The notes beneath the pieces are model-generated. The model was not told where the DNA came from. It worked only from the letters and a program-made list of their open reading frames with translations, and searched no databases. From Oxalobacteraceae sp. CFBP 8761 (GTDB lineage Bacteria; Pseudomonadota; Gammaproteobacteria; Burkholderiales; Burkholderiaceae_D), in the NCBI GenBank assembly GCA_014841595.1, contig JACYUE010000001.1:785654-849653 (forward strand): 64,000 bases of DNA. Reading direction: 5' to 3'. Shown in pieces: positions 1-8,027 of the stretch; within the stretch, counting starts at the first letter, position 1; every line of letters begins with the position of its first letter. The position numbers and the translations under genes were made by a program.

Positions 1-1150
1 GCCTGGTCGTCGTGCTGTTGAAGCCGCGCCCGGGAAACCAAGGCACGGTCTTGTTCTGGCAAAGCACGCGATTCTTGTACTCGGCAAGTACATTCTTGCC
101 TTGCAAATAATTGTTGCTGGCTTCGTGATGCACTTCCAGAATCAGGAATTCGCTGTCTTCGCTTTCACTGAAATGGTCAAGCAGCTTGAACCACCTGCCG
201 GCAGCGATGCGCCGATTATTGCCGCGTGCTTCGTACAGCTCGCCGCGGGCTTCGATTTCCTCCATGCGCAGCCGTGAAAGCCGGGATGCGCCCGGGTGGT
301 GCAGGAAGCCGTAGTGGCCCTCATAGCTGTGCACCTCGAGTTTCGGTACATCGCCCTGCTGGGCAATGGTGACGGTACCGGCGTGGATCGGGTAGGGATG
401 CTTGAAGTCGAAGCCGCTCACCGTCGCTTGGCCGGACGCCCACTGGCGCAACGCACTCCAGTCGCTGAATGCATCCTCTTCGATTGCGCCACCGGCGCCA
501 TGGAAGCGGATGCCGGGCGAGGGCCCGTCGATCGGGTCTGCGGTGCGCGTGTCGTCGCAGACCTTCAGCACGTGACCTTCGCCCGTATGCTCGTACCAAT
601 AGCTGTAGCCGGCGGCTTCCCAGCGCCGGCACAAGTAGTTGTGATCGGTCTCGTCCCACTGCGTGGCCATCGTGAACTGCGGCTGCTCACCGGCGACCTT
701 CCAGTCATAGTCCGGCAGGCTGCCGTAGCCGGCAAAGATCTTCTCCGTTTGCTGGCGCACGCTTTGCCTATGGAACAAGCGGTTGTTGCGGCGCAGGCGC
801 GTGTACGCCAGCCATGGCCGCAGGATGGCTTCGTAGAACGCCACGCCGCCGTCCGTCTTGACCAGTTTGAACGAACTCACATAACCGGTGAAGGGACGCA
901 GGCTACCGTCAGCCTGTACGAGCGAGATGCACAGCAGCTTGCCGTGGATCGCTTCGCGTTCGATCCTGGCGTCGTCGCTCAGGAGTTCCACCGTGTAGGC
1001 GAAGTCACGGGACACGTATTCGGTGCCGACGAACTGGTTTACCATCAGCATGGCTTGCGGGCCATCGTTCTCCGGAAACGCCATGCGCAGCAGGCGGGTG
1101 TTCTGGTGGGCGTCCAGCAGTGCGTGCAAGTCAGTCATCGTCTCGCTCAT
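1..1150 (-). CDS. vgrG: Type VI secretion spike protein VgrG (TssI), N-terminal part
   Basis: About 383 codons of a protein whose C-terminal part runs off the left edge. My reading of the reverse strand begins MSETMTDLHALLDAH and continues with the gp27-like fold typical of VgrG, for example FVGTEYVSRDFAYTVELLS near residue 40 and FTGYVSSFKLVKTDGG near residue 90, followed by an LCRRWEAAGYSYWYEH segment near residue 180. VgrG trimers form the membrane-puncturing tip of the type VI secretion system and carry effectors on or behind the C-terminus, which is not visible here. The start at 1150 was chosen as the first Met of the recognisable N-terminus; a second ATG lies at 1139. No other T6SS structural gene is in the window, so this may be an orphan vgrG island. 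The large open frame on the opposite strand is a shadow. Confidence 0.88.
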   Translation of the reverse strand, partial: MSETMTDLHALLDAHQNTRLLRMAFPENDGPQAMLMVNQFVGTEYVSRDFAYTVELLSDDARIEREAIHGKLLCISLVQADGSLRPFTGYVSSFKLVKTDGGVAFYEAILRPWLAYTRLRRNNRLFHRQSVRQQTEKIFAGYGSLPDYDWKVAGEQPQFTMATQWDETDHNYLCRRWEAAGYSYWYEHTGEGHVLKVCDDTRTADPIDGPSPGIRFHGAGGAIEEDAFSDWSALRQWASGQATVSGFDFKHPYPIHAGTVTIAQQGDVPKLEVHSYEGHYGFLHHPGASRLSRLRMEEIEARGELYEARGNNRRIAAGRWFKLLDHFSESEDSEFLILEVHHEASNNYLQGKNVLAEYKNRVLCQNKTVPWFPGRGFNSTTTR

Positions 1151-1536
1151 CGGTTGAGCTGCGGATTGTTGACGTCGGGCTGCGCGCGTGGCGACGTAAG
1201 CGCGCTTGAACGTACGACGAATTTCTGACTGTAGTTATTGAGTTGCGGGAACTTACTGATGAGGCGCAAGGCCGTGCGACGTTGCGCCGCGTAGTAGCCA
1301 AGGTGGGTATGCCGAGCCCTCAGGCGCTACGACGGCATGGTGCAAGCGTTGTGAAAATCGGACGAGCCAAAACAAAAAAGGCGTCACGATTTCTCGTAAA
1401 GCCCTCATTGCAACAACGAATTTTGGCAGGCAGCTTGGCGGCGACGTGGTAGTGATCCTATGACGTCATCCCGTGCGACATCGACCTGCCAGGCGTCGAT
1501 GCTGCGGGCCCGCAGTGTGGTGGAACACCGCGACGA
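1151..1536. other. Intergenic stretch upstream of vgrG
   Basis: 386 bases between vgrG and the small secreted protein gene. I see no gene with a convincing start or family signature. On the reverse strand one frame stays open for about 59 codons and ends in a TGA that overlaps the vgrG ATG (ATGA arrangement). It lacks a credible start codon and ribosome site, so it may be a remnant of a gene once coupled to vgrG, or chance. Confidence 0.4.
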
Positions 1537-1863
1537 TCAGGCGCCGATTTTCTTGCGGCATTCTTTGATGGCTGCCTGAAGGCGGATCTGCACATTCTTG
1601 TCCATGTTCGGGGGTGCCGGCGTACCCAGAAACATGCTGTTAAGTTCTGGCTTGGTGAAGTTGTCGAAGTGGGTCTCATAGACACAAGTGCAATAAGGCT
1701 TCGCCAACTTGGGATCCTTGGGCGCATCTTTGTCTATCTGGATAACACTCATGCATCCATCGATGTTCCCTTTCTTCAGTATGTCCAACTTCTCATCTGC
1801 ATGGGCGGGAAGATGCAGGGCGATGGCAGCGATCATGCCGACGAGTTTCAATCCGTGTTTCAT
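1537..1863 (-). CDS. Small secreted protein with four cysteines, unknown function
   Basis: 108 residues. The start at 1863 is supported by an AAGGAAC ribosome site and by the Sec signal peptide it gives: MKHGLKLVGMIAAIALHLPAHA, with likely cleavage before DEK. The mature part of about 86 residues has four Cys, one in a GCMSV context, a C-x-C pair in PYCTCVYETHF, and one near the C-terminus in KECRKK. The pattern suggests disulfide bonds in the periplasm or outside the cell. I do not recognise the family. It lies 58 bases downstream of the OmpA-type lipoprotein gene on the same strand and upstream of vgrG, so co-transcription with the lipoprotein is likely. Possible roles are an accessory or immunity protein of a T6SS cargo locus, or an unrelated envelope protein; the sequence does not decide. 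Confidence 0.7.
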   Translation of the reverse strand: MKHGLKLVGMIAAIALHLPAHADEKLDILKKGNIDGCMSVIQIDKDAPKDPKLAKPYCTCVYETHFDNFTKPELNSMFLGTPAPPNMDKNVQIRLQAAIKECRKKIGA

Positions 1864-1921
1864 GTCGTTCCTTTGATGAATAGCTTCTGGAATGGATGGG
1901 TGCAGTTGGTCTGCCCGCGAA

Positions 1922-2953
1922 TCAGGTGCGTTTGACCAGTTCGACGCGTCGGTTTTTGGCACGTCCCGTGTCGTCCTGATTATCAGCCACGGGCTTGGCC
2001 TCGCCCAGACCCACGGCACTGAGGCGGTCCTTGGCAATACCCCCTGCAAGCAGTGAACCCATCACGGCATCCGCTCGCTGCTGTGACAAGGCCTTGTTGT
2101 GGGCCGGATCGCCAACATTATCCGTATGGCCTTCGATGGTCAGCTTAAGGGAAGTGTCCTTCTCCATGAGTTTGGCGATCTCGTCTACAGCCGGCCGGCC
2201 GTCCGGGCGAATGGTGGCCTTGTCCGTATCGAAGTTGATATACAGGGCGATGTGTCCGACTGAAGCCAGTTGGCTTTGCATTGCATCAGCCGTGACAAAG
2301 GCAATCGTCTGCTTGAACGGCTGTTCGGCTACGACGAGTGTGCTGACAGCGCTTCTGCCCGACATGAGCACGATCCATACTAACTGGTCGGGTTTCCGTA
2401 CCAGATAGACGTCGTAAGTCATACCCAGGTCCGCGAAGCGGGTTTTCTGCTCGTTTGCCGTATTCTCCGCGCTTAAGGCGGGAGCCAGTTCGGAAGGTGT
2501 CGCACTGTTGACCTTCACACCGCCCATTTGTGCGATCAGGTTTTCGTAGTTTCGTCGCGCTTCCGCTTCGCTCATGTTGACATCACTGAGGTAAAACTTG
2601 TGGGATTCGAAACGACCTTCCACTTTCCTGAGTTGCTTCCCAACGACTACATGGAGCGAGTCAAAATTCGCCTTGTTAGTAAAGCGTCCCTCTTCACTGA
2701 GACCTGAAGGATATTCGAGATACGGAAAGGGGGGCATCACACCGCTGCTGACCGGGACTTTTTCGATATCGAATTGTGCCTGGGATGCTGGCGTGCCGCT
2801 GGCGACCGGTGCGTCAGTCGTGCCATTCTCTTCTTGCGAAGAGGTCACTGTGGTGGCTGGAGCGTCTGAGTTTGGCGAAGATGTTTCAGGTTTGCAGGCG
2901 ACCAAAGAGAGGCTTATGACGATCAGAGCACTGGCTGCGGAATATTTTGGCAT
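1922..2953 (-). CDS. OmpA-family outer-membrane lipoprotein
   Basis: 343 residues. The N-terminus is a lipoprotein signal with lipobox SLVAC (Cys20), followed by a Ser/Thr/Ala-rich linker to about residue 60, a central region of unknown fold (about 65-225), and a C-terminal OmpA-like peptidoglycan-binding domain (about 230-343). That domain shows INFDTDKATIRPDG, LTIEGHTDNVGD and the closing NRRVELVKRT, the residues that hold the diaminopimelate of peptidoglycan. The product should sit in the outer membrane and grip the cell wall. The central region resembles no domain I can name. It is followed by a small secreted protein and then vgrG; OmpA-type proteins anchor some T6SS machines (TagL, TssL extensions), but nothing here proves that link. 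The gene starts at the border of an AT-rich stretch. Confidence 0.85.
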   Translation of the reverse strand: MPKYSAASALIVISLSLVACKPETSSPNSDAPATTVTSSQEENGTTDAPVASGTPASQAQFDIEKVPVSSGVMPPFPYLEYPSGLSEEGRFTNKANFDSLHVVVGKQLRKVEGRFESHKFYLSDVNMSEAEARRNYENLIAQMGGVKVNSATPSELAPALSAENTANEQKTRFADLGMTYDVYLVRKPDQLVWIVLMSGRSAVSTLVVAEQPFKQTIAFVTADAMQSQLASVGHIALYINFDTDKATIRPDGRPAVDEIAKLMEKDTSLKLTIEGHTDNVGDPAHNKALSQQRADAVMGSLLAGGIAKDRLSAVGLGEAKPVADNQDDTGRAKNRRVELVKRT

Positions 2954-3698
2954 ATTTTTTTTTGCAAAATGGAATCCGCTGGATTCTAACGGATTTTAGT
3001 CAATGTCATCACAGGGAGTAATGTCATTTTCTCGACAAAATGCATCAATTAACGTTCGGCAACCCTCAAATATCTTCTTCTTCCAAATCGCTTACTAAAT
3101 TCTGATAAATGAATTCTATGAGCACTACGGGTGAGCCAATCCAGAGTTTGATCAAGTGATATTTTGTGATATTTTTTTATGGAAATATAAAAGTCTACAT
3201 GGATGTATTTCTAATTTTTCCCAAGTAAGAAAGGCGTTAAAGTTCGCCTGGAATAACCCTGCATCAGCCATTTTGCATAGAAAATTGCATGATTGTTAAA
3301 ACCTGCGCATGGTTATCCGTCGTATTGATTAATTATTATCTTCGACTGAGTGGCTCGGAAAGATGTTCTTATCCCATTGACGTCAGGTTTGTTATATAGG
3401 CCACGGTAGCCGGAATTTTTTGACAATGATTTAGATACAGAGATGTTCTGACCTGACGACGGATTACCCAATTTGGGTCACGCACAGGCAAACCCGCATG
3501 GCCTACGGGCGTCGGATTTTTGCACAGGTGTTATTTAGGGAATTCACGCCGATGCCTGCAGCAAGAAGACGCGACAGGATCTGCGAAACAGTACTAACAG
3601 ATGCTCATGCGGATCGGCTTACCCGAAGGGCATCCAGGTTACTTGGAACCTGGCGACGCCAGGCGTTATCCAAAGCAACCAGAGCGTGACCAAAACGC
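2954..3698. other. AT-rich gene-free stretch
   Basis: About 745 bases, clearly richer in A and T than the flanks from 2954 to roughly 3450. I find no supported gene. A 63-codon open frame at 3498-3689 lacks a ribosome site and any family signature. A 13-base palindrome, ACCCAATTTGGGT, lies at 3466-3478. The promoter of the OmpA lipoprotein must lie at its left end. The base composition would fit foreign DNA or a regulatory region bound by H-NS-like proteins. Confidence 0.5.
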
Positions 3699-3699
3699 A

Positions 3700-3730
3700 A
3701 AAAGCCCACGAACCGAAATTCGTGGGCTTC
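3700..3730 (-). terminator. Rho-independent terminator after tRNA-Lys
   Basis: Stem AAGCCCACGAA / TTCGTGGGCTT with a short loop. Read on the reverse strand it ends in a T-run (CTTTTTGCG), 12 bases past the tRNA 3' end. Confidence 0.8.
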
Positions 3731-3741
3731 TCGATAATTCT

Positions 3742-3817
3742 TGGTAGGCCGTGCGGGATTCGAACCTGCGACCAACGGATTAAAAGTCCGCTGCTCTACC
3801 AGCTGAGCTAACGACCC
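3742..3817 (-). tRNA. tRNA-Lys (anticodon TTT)
   Basis: A 76-base cloverleaf on the reverse strand beginning GGGTCGTTAGCTCAG. The anticodon loop is CTTTTAA (anticodon TTT), the T-arm GGTTCGAATCC, the 3' end is encoded CCA, and the acceptor stem pairs over seven positions with one G-T at the end. A TATAAT-like -10 element lies at 3829-3834 on the same strand, about 12 bases before the gene. A terminator follows directly, so this is a single-gene transcript. Confidence 0.97.
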
Positions 3818-3889
3818 AAGGAGGCAGCATTATAGCGGGCGATCCGGCATCGCGCTAGGTCTCTCGCATAAATTTCTTTGAGGAACTGC

Positions 3890-5686
3890 TCAAGACAACG
3901 CCGACGTCACCTTCAGCACCTCGTCCGCCGTGGTCACGCCTTCGACCACCTTCATCGCGCCGGCAATGCGCAGTGGCTTCATGCCATCGAGAACACTCTG
4001 CTGGCGCAGCGCCACCAGGTCGCCCGCACCCCGCATCAGCTTGCCAAATCCCTCGCTCACGCTCAACAGCTCATAAATCCCGGTCCGCCCCCGATACCCG
4101 GTCTGCCGGCATTCTGGGCAACCAATCGGCCGGTATACGATCGCAGGCTTGGGAATCTTCCACGCACCGCCAACGCTGTCCCACACATCGTCGCTCAACT
4201 CGCCACCGGGCGTCTTGCAGGCAGGGCAGAGCGTGCGCACCAGGCGCTGGGCCATCACGCCGATCAGGGTGGCTTCGAGCAGGTAATCCGGCACGCCCAG
4301 TTCGATCAGGCGCATCACCGCTGATGGGGCGTCGTTCGTGTGCAGCGTCGAGAACACCAGGTGCCCGGTCAGCGCGGCCTGGATCGCCATCTCAGCCGTC
4401 GGCAGGTCGCGAATCTCGCCGACCATGATGATGTCCGGGTCCTGGCGCATCAGCGAGCGCACGCCGTCGGCGAACGACAAATCGATTCCCGGCTGCACCT
4501 GCATCTGGTTGAAGGCCGGTTCGACCATCTCGATCGGGTCTTCCACCGTGCAGACATTGACTTCGCTTGTCGCCAGCGCCTTGAGTGTCGTGTACAGCGT
4601 CGTGGTCTTGCCCGAGCCAGTTGGGCCGGTCACGAGGATGATGCCGTGCGGGCGCTTAGTCAGGCGATCCCAGCGCAGGGCGTCGTCAGCCGGAAAGCCC
4701 AGCTCGGGCAATGTCTTGACGACGACTTCAGGGTCGAAAATACGCATCACGAGCTTTTCCCCGAACGCGGTGGGCATCGTCGACAGGCGCAATTCGACTT
4801 CCTGGCCGCCGGCGGTGCGGGTTTTGATGCGGCCATCTTGCGGGCGGCGCTTTTCAATGACGTCCATCCGCCCCAGCAATTTGATCCGCGCCGTCATCGC
4901 AATCATGACCACGGCCGGTACCTGGTAGACCTGGTGCAGCACGCCGTCGATGCGAAACCGTACGACAGCAAATTCACGCTTCGGTTCCAGATGAATGTCC
5001 GAGGCGCGCTGCTCGAAGGCGTAACCCCACAGCCAGTCGACGATATTGACGATGTGCTGGTCGTTGGCATCGAACTGCTTGTTCGCTTTGCCCATTTCGA
5101 CCAGCTGCTCGAAGTTGTTGCGCATCGCGACGTCTTGCCCACTGCTGCGGTTGGCGTCGCGGATCGACTTGGCCAGTGCAAAGAATTGCGAAATATACTG
5201 GGCGATGTCGAGCGGATTGGCCAGCACCAGTTCAATGCGGCGCCGCGCGACTTTCGCGATCTCGGCTTCCCATTCTGTCAGCGCCGGATCGGCCGTGGCC
5301 ACCACCAGCGTCGTGGCCGTCATTTCCACCGGCAGAATATTGAAGCGCGCCGCATAGCCGGCCGACATCACATCGGCCACTTTCGTGAAATCGATCTTGA
5401 GAGGATCGATCCGGATGAAGGGCAGGCCGACCTTGGCCGCGCACCATTCGGTCAGCACGTCCAGCGTGAGCAGGCGATTGGGGGGCAGTTCCGAAACCAG
5501 CTTGCATTGCGCGACCGCCGTAAGCGGGTGCATCGAGCCGGGCGCATTCTTGAGAATGCCCTGGGCTTGGGCAAATTGCGCCCTGACGTTGTCCTTCGTG
5601 ACGATCCCGTCGGCCAGCAGCCACGAAAAAATCGATTGCAGGTCGAGCTTGCGCAGACTGGCGGGTTTTTGCGGGATGGCGTTCAC
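3890..5686 (-). CDS. GspE/PilB-family secretion ATPase
   Basis: 598 residues from a GTG start at 5686, preferred because AAGG lies six bases ahead; a TTG five codons upstream is the alternative. An N-terminal MshEN/T2SSE_N-like region (about 20-160) is followed by the hexameric ATPase domain. Visible motifs are Walker A GPTGSGKTTT near residue 355, the Asp box (QRASDIHLEP near 230), Walker B DPDIIMVGEIRD, the His box STLHTND, and a zinc-binding tetracysteine made of CPAC and CPEC pairs near 490-540. Such ATPases power type II secretion or type IV pilus assembly on the cytoplasmic face of the inner membrane. No secretin, platform protein or pseudopilin gene lies nearby, so the machine it serves cannot be told from here. 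It starts 16 bases after the spermidine-synthase-like gene and is probably co-transcribed with it. Confidence 0.9.
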   Translation of the reverse strand: MNAIPQKPASLRKLDLQSIFSWLLADGIVTKDNVRAQFAQAQGILKNAPGSMHPLTAVAQCKLVSELPPNRLLTLDVLTEWCAAKVGLPFIRIDPLKIDFTKVADVMSAGYAARFNILPVEMTATTLVVATADPALTEWEAEIAKVARRRIELVLANPLDIAQYISQFFALAKSIRDANRSSGQDVAMRNNFEQLVEMGKANKQFDANDQHIVNIVDWLWGYAFEQRASDIHLEPKREFAVVRFRIDGVLHQVYQVPAVVMIAMTARIKLLGRMDVIEKRRPQDGRIKTRTAGGQEVELRLSTMPTAFGEKLVMRIFDPEVVVKTLPELGFPADDALRWDRLTKRPHGIILVTGPTGSGKTTTLYTTLKALATSEVNVCTVEDPIEMVEPAFNQMQVQPGIDLSFADGVRSLMRQDPDIIMVGEIRDLPTAEMAIQAALTGHLVFSTLHTNDAPSAVMRLIELGVPDYLLEATLIGVMAQRLVRTLCPACKTPGGELSDDVWDSVGGAWKIPKPAIVYRPIGCPECRQTGYRGRTGIYELLSVSEGFGKLMRGAGDLVALRQQSVLDGMKPLRIAGAMKVVEGVTTADEVLKVTSALS

Positions 5687-5702
5687 GGTGGCCCTTGGCA
5701 AA

Positions 5703-6485
5703 TCAATCGGTGGCGAACAATCCCTTGACCCAGGACGCGGCGGGCAACTTGGTCTGGAGTTTGATCTGCGCTGCCCGTTTGGTCAGCGCGTCCTCGTCGA
5801 GCGTGGGGCGGGTCTTGAAGCACAGCGCGACCACATTACCATCGTGCACCTCGGGCAGGCACAGCACGTGGCCGAAGGCGAACTTCATGGCCTTGAGGTT
5901 CTTGGCAAAGCTCGGGTGGTCACCAAACAGGTTGACGGTCATGATGCCGTCGTCGGTCAGGCAATTGGCGCAGGCCACATAGAACTCGGGCGTGTCGAGT
6001 ACCGGGCCGCGCGCGGTAGCGTCGTAGAGGTCGCATTGGAACACGTCGAACGCGTTGTGGTGTTCTGGGTCTTCGACGAAGTCCAGCGCATCCATCTCGA
6101 GCACCGTCAGGCGTTCGTCCAGGCCCGGCAGCTTGAACATCGAGTTGCAGATGGCGATGACCGACGGGTTCAGTTCGATGGCGGTGACGGTGGCCTCGGG
6201 AAACTGGCGGTAGCAGAACTTGGTCATCGTGGCCGCGCCCAGGCCGAGCTGGACGATGGCGCGTGGCGACTCGATGAACAGCATCCAGGCCATCATCTGC
6301 TGCGCGTACTCAAGTTCCGGCCAGTCAGGCTTGCGGATGCGCATGGCGCCCTGGACCCATTCGGTGCCGAAATGCAGATAGCGCACGCCCTCCTGTTCGG
6401 ACAGCGTGACGGGCGCGTACTTGGGTTTGCGGGAAGGGCGGCGCGACGATTCGGCCTGTTCGATGGATTTGCGTTTGATGAGCAT
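5703..6485 (-). CDS. Spermidine synthase-like (SAM-fold) protein
   Basis: 260 residues from the ATG at 6485. The Rossmann fold of the polyamine aminopropyltransferase family is visible: VQLGLGAATMTKF (cofactor loop, near residue 85), TVTAIELNPSVI (acidic residue after strand 2), LEMDALDFV, and DVFQCDLYDA (D-Y/L-D region of the active site). The usual SpeE gatekeeping residues are hard to align, and the protein is shorter than classical SpeE (about 280-300), so activity as a true spermidine synthase is unproven. It may be one of the many spermidine synthase-like proteins of unknown substrate. It precedes the GspE-like ATPase by 16 bases. Confidence 0.8.
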   Translation of the reverse strand: MLIKRKSIEQAESSRRPSRKPKYAPVTLSEQEGVRYLHFGTEWVQGAMRIRKPDWPELEYAQQMMAWMLFIESPRAIVQLGLGAATMTKFCYRQFPEATVTAIELNPSVIAICNSMFKLPGLDERLTVLEMDALDFVEDPEHHNAFDVFQCDLYDATARGPVLDTPEFYVACANCLTDDGIMTVNLFGDHPSFAKNLKAMKFAFGHVLCLPEVHDGNVVALCFKTRPTLDEDALTKRAAQIKLQTKLPAASWVKGLFATD

Positions 6486-6569
6486 AAGACTGCCTGATGG
6501 AATCGCCCTATTATCGGCGGTTGCGTTCCCGCAGCGCAAGCTCGGTCCACGATCCGCACCCTGCATACG

Positions 6570-6596
6570 ACAACGCGGCCACTGGGGCCGCGTTGT
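6570..6596. terminator. Hairpin after the glycine-zipper gene
   Basis: An 11-base-pair stem ACAACGCGGCC / GGCCGCGTTGT with a five-base loop lies between the stop of the glycine-zipper gene (6616) and the start of the next reverse-strand gene (6485). The T-tract is poor on both strands, so termination is only likely. Confidence 0.5.
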
Positions 6597-6615
6597 TGTT
6601 CATGAATGACGAATC

Positions 6616-7161
6616 TTAGCGCTGATACTGGCTGTAGGCCTGGCCGTCGTCGTAGCTGTCCAGTGGCTGGACCGACACGCGCAGGCGCACGCGGTTGCCC
6701 GGGTCGTTGCGCATCAGCGACGTGTAATTCTGGCCACGGTATTCGTAGGTCACGTTGTAGCCGGCAGTGCGCGATTCGATGGCTTCCACGGTGCGGCATT
6801 GCTGCACCGCTTGTTCTTGCACGCTGCTGCCCTGACGGCCATTGTTCTGGACGCGGTCGCCCACCATGGCGCCGGCGATGGCGCCAGCGGCCGACGCGGC
6901 CACTTTACCGTTGCCGCCGCCGATCTGGCTGCCGAGCAGCGCACCGGCGATACCGCCGACGATCGTGCCGCCCGCGTTGCGTTCTTGCTGCACCGGAACT
7001 TGCACGTATTCAGTACGGCATTCCTGGCGCGGGGTGCGGACTTGTTCGACGCGTGGCTCGACGCGCACCACCCGGCCGAAATCTTCAAAGTCGGCAGCCT
7101 GTGCCAGCGGCAGGGTGGCCACACCCAAGGCTGCGATGATCAGTTTGGCTTGGAATTTCAT
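6616..7161 (-). CDS. Glycine-zipper 2TM domain envelope protein
   Basis: 181 residues. A Sec signal peptide, MKFQAKLIIAALGVATLPLAQA, is cleaved before ADFEDF; there is no lipobox, unlike SlyB. Residues about 64-105 form the glycine-zipper 2TM domain (GGTIVGGIAGALLGSQIGGG, then AAGAIAGAMVGDRV), a fold found in SlyB and the rickettsial 17-kDa antigen that associates with the outer membrane. The remainder is soluble with two Cys (ECRTEY, QCRTVE) that could form a disulfide. Start 7161 fits the signal peptide. It stands alone with a long upstream region, probably containing its own promoter. Function in envelope integrity or stress is inferred from the family only. Confidence 0.85.
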   Translation of the reverse strand: MKFQAKLIIAALGVATLPLAQAADFEDFGRVVRVEPRVEQVRTPRQECRTEYVQVPVQQERNAGGTIVGGIAGALLGSQIGGGNGKVAASAAGAIAGAMVGDRVQNNGRQGSSVQEQAVQQCRTVEAIESRTAGYNVTYEYRGQNYTSLMRNDPGNRVRLRVSVQPLDSYDDGQAYSQYQR

Positions 7162-7546
7162 GATGGTCCTCGTTCAGTGGTGCGATGTTGGTTGAGACAA
7201 TAAATACAGTCTTCGTTCAAGTCTTGATAGTACGCCGATCGCAAAAACGCATCGAGTCCCCGTGGCAACAAAATGTAACAGCCAATGGCGACGCAGTTGA
7301 AGCGCGCCAGAATGAATCCGCCCGATTTGCCTTGTTTTTGAGGCACTCGAGGTGGTACCGATTCTTACAAATGACTATTCGCAATGCACATTTGGGTTGC
7401 TTCCAATACCACAAAACGTTACCCTTACACAAATCATGGACTTATTGGCGTATAGCAACGACAGCGAGGTAAGCGGCAGCAACGCCCCATGGCGTCGCGA
7501 CAGGTTGCGCGATGGCGCGTTATTGACAGGTCAACTTGAGGAAAAA
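7162..7546. other. Intergenic region between divergent genes
   Basis: 385 bases separating the glycine-zipper gene (reverse) from the barstar-family gene (forward). The open frame of the barstar gene extends upstream to 7352, but nothing there looks conserved and the best ribosome site is at 7547. It must hold promoters for both genes; no clear -35/-10 pair stood out. Confidence 0.4.
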
Positions 7547-7963
7547 ATGAGTTTGTTGATGAGAGTGGCGCCGAATATTGTGCAAGCGATCCGCGCGTTT
7601 AACGTTGGCGATCTGCAACAGGAGGCGGGGCAACTCGGACATCATTTTCTGTACGCACATTGCGCCAACACGCTCACCAAACAACAAGTCTGCGCCCGCA
7701 TCGGCGAACAATTTTATTTCCCCAAGCCCTGCAGCAAGAACTTCGATGCGCTGCGCAAATGCCTGACCGAAACCGTCCACGAAGCAGGTCCGCAGCCGGG
7801 CTTCATCGTGGTGCTGGAGCAGCTGCCAAGCGCCCAGAAGTTCGACAAGGAAGCGCGCGAAAACCTGCTTGACGTATTTCGCGATGCGGCCGAATTCTGG
7901 GCCGAAAAGAAGGTCCCGTTCCGCGTGTTCTACTCGTTCGCGACGGTGCCGCCAACCGCCTGA
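7547..7963 (+). CDS. Barstar-family protein
   Basis: 138 residues. The start at 7547 is supported by TTGAGG six bases ahead; the frame stays open further upstream (ATG at 7436) without a ribosome site. The barstar fold is indicated by FYFPKPCSKNFDALRKCLTE (the helix and loop that face the nuclease in barstar, including the NFDAL segment) and by GFIVVLEQLP. Barstar binds and blocks the ribonuclease barnase; family members occur widely in Burkholderiales without an adjacent nuclease. No nuclease gene is next to it here: purN follows 64 bases downstream. The role may be inhibition of an RNase encoded elsewhere, or a diverged function. Confidence 0.8.
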   Translation: MSLLMRVAPNIVQAIRAFNVGDLQQEAGQLGHHFLYAHCANTLTKQQVCARIGEQFYFPKPCSKNFDALRKCLTETVHEAGPQPGFIVVLEQLPSAQKFDKEARENLLDVFRDAAEFWAEKKVPFRVFYSFATVPPTA

Positions 7964-8027
7964 GCCAGGGCCGAGGTCGTCATTTCAGGCAGCATTTGGT
8001 GCCCGTCGTTACGGTACAATGCCGGCT

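Noticed and set aside
296..1228. 310-codon forward open frame
   Set aside because: Antisense to vgrG; the reverse-strand reading has clear VgrG signatures.
1243..1452. 69-codon forward open frame
   Set aside because: Opposite to the local gene direction, no ribosome site, Arg-rich composition.
3498..3689. 63-codon forward open frame near tRNA-Lys, possible integrase scar
   Set aside because: No ribosome site, no recognisable recombinase motif, and no repeat of the tRNA 3' end found.
4340..5728. 462-codon forward open frame
   Set aside because: Antisense shadow of the GspE-like ATPase; no domain, Arg/His-rich composition typical of shadows in GC-rich DNA.
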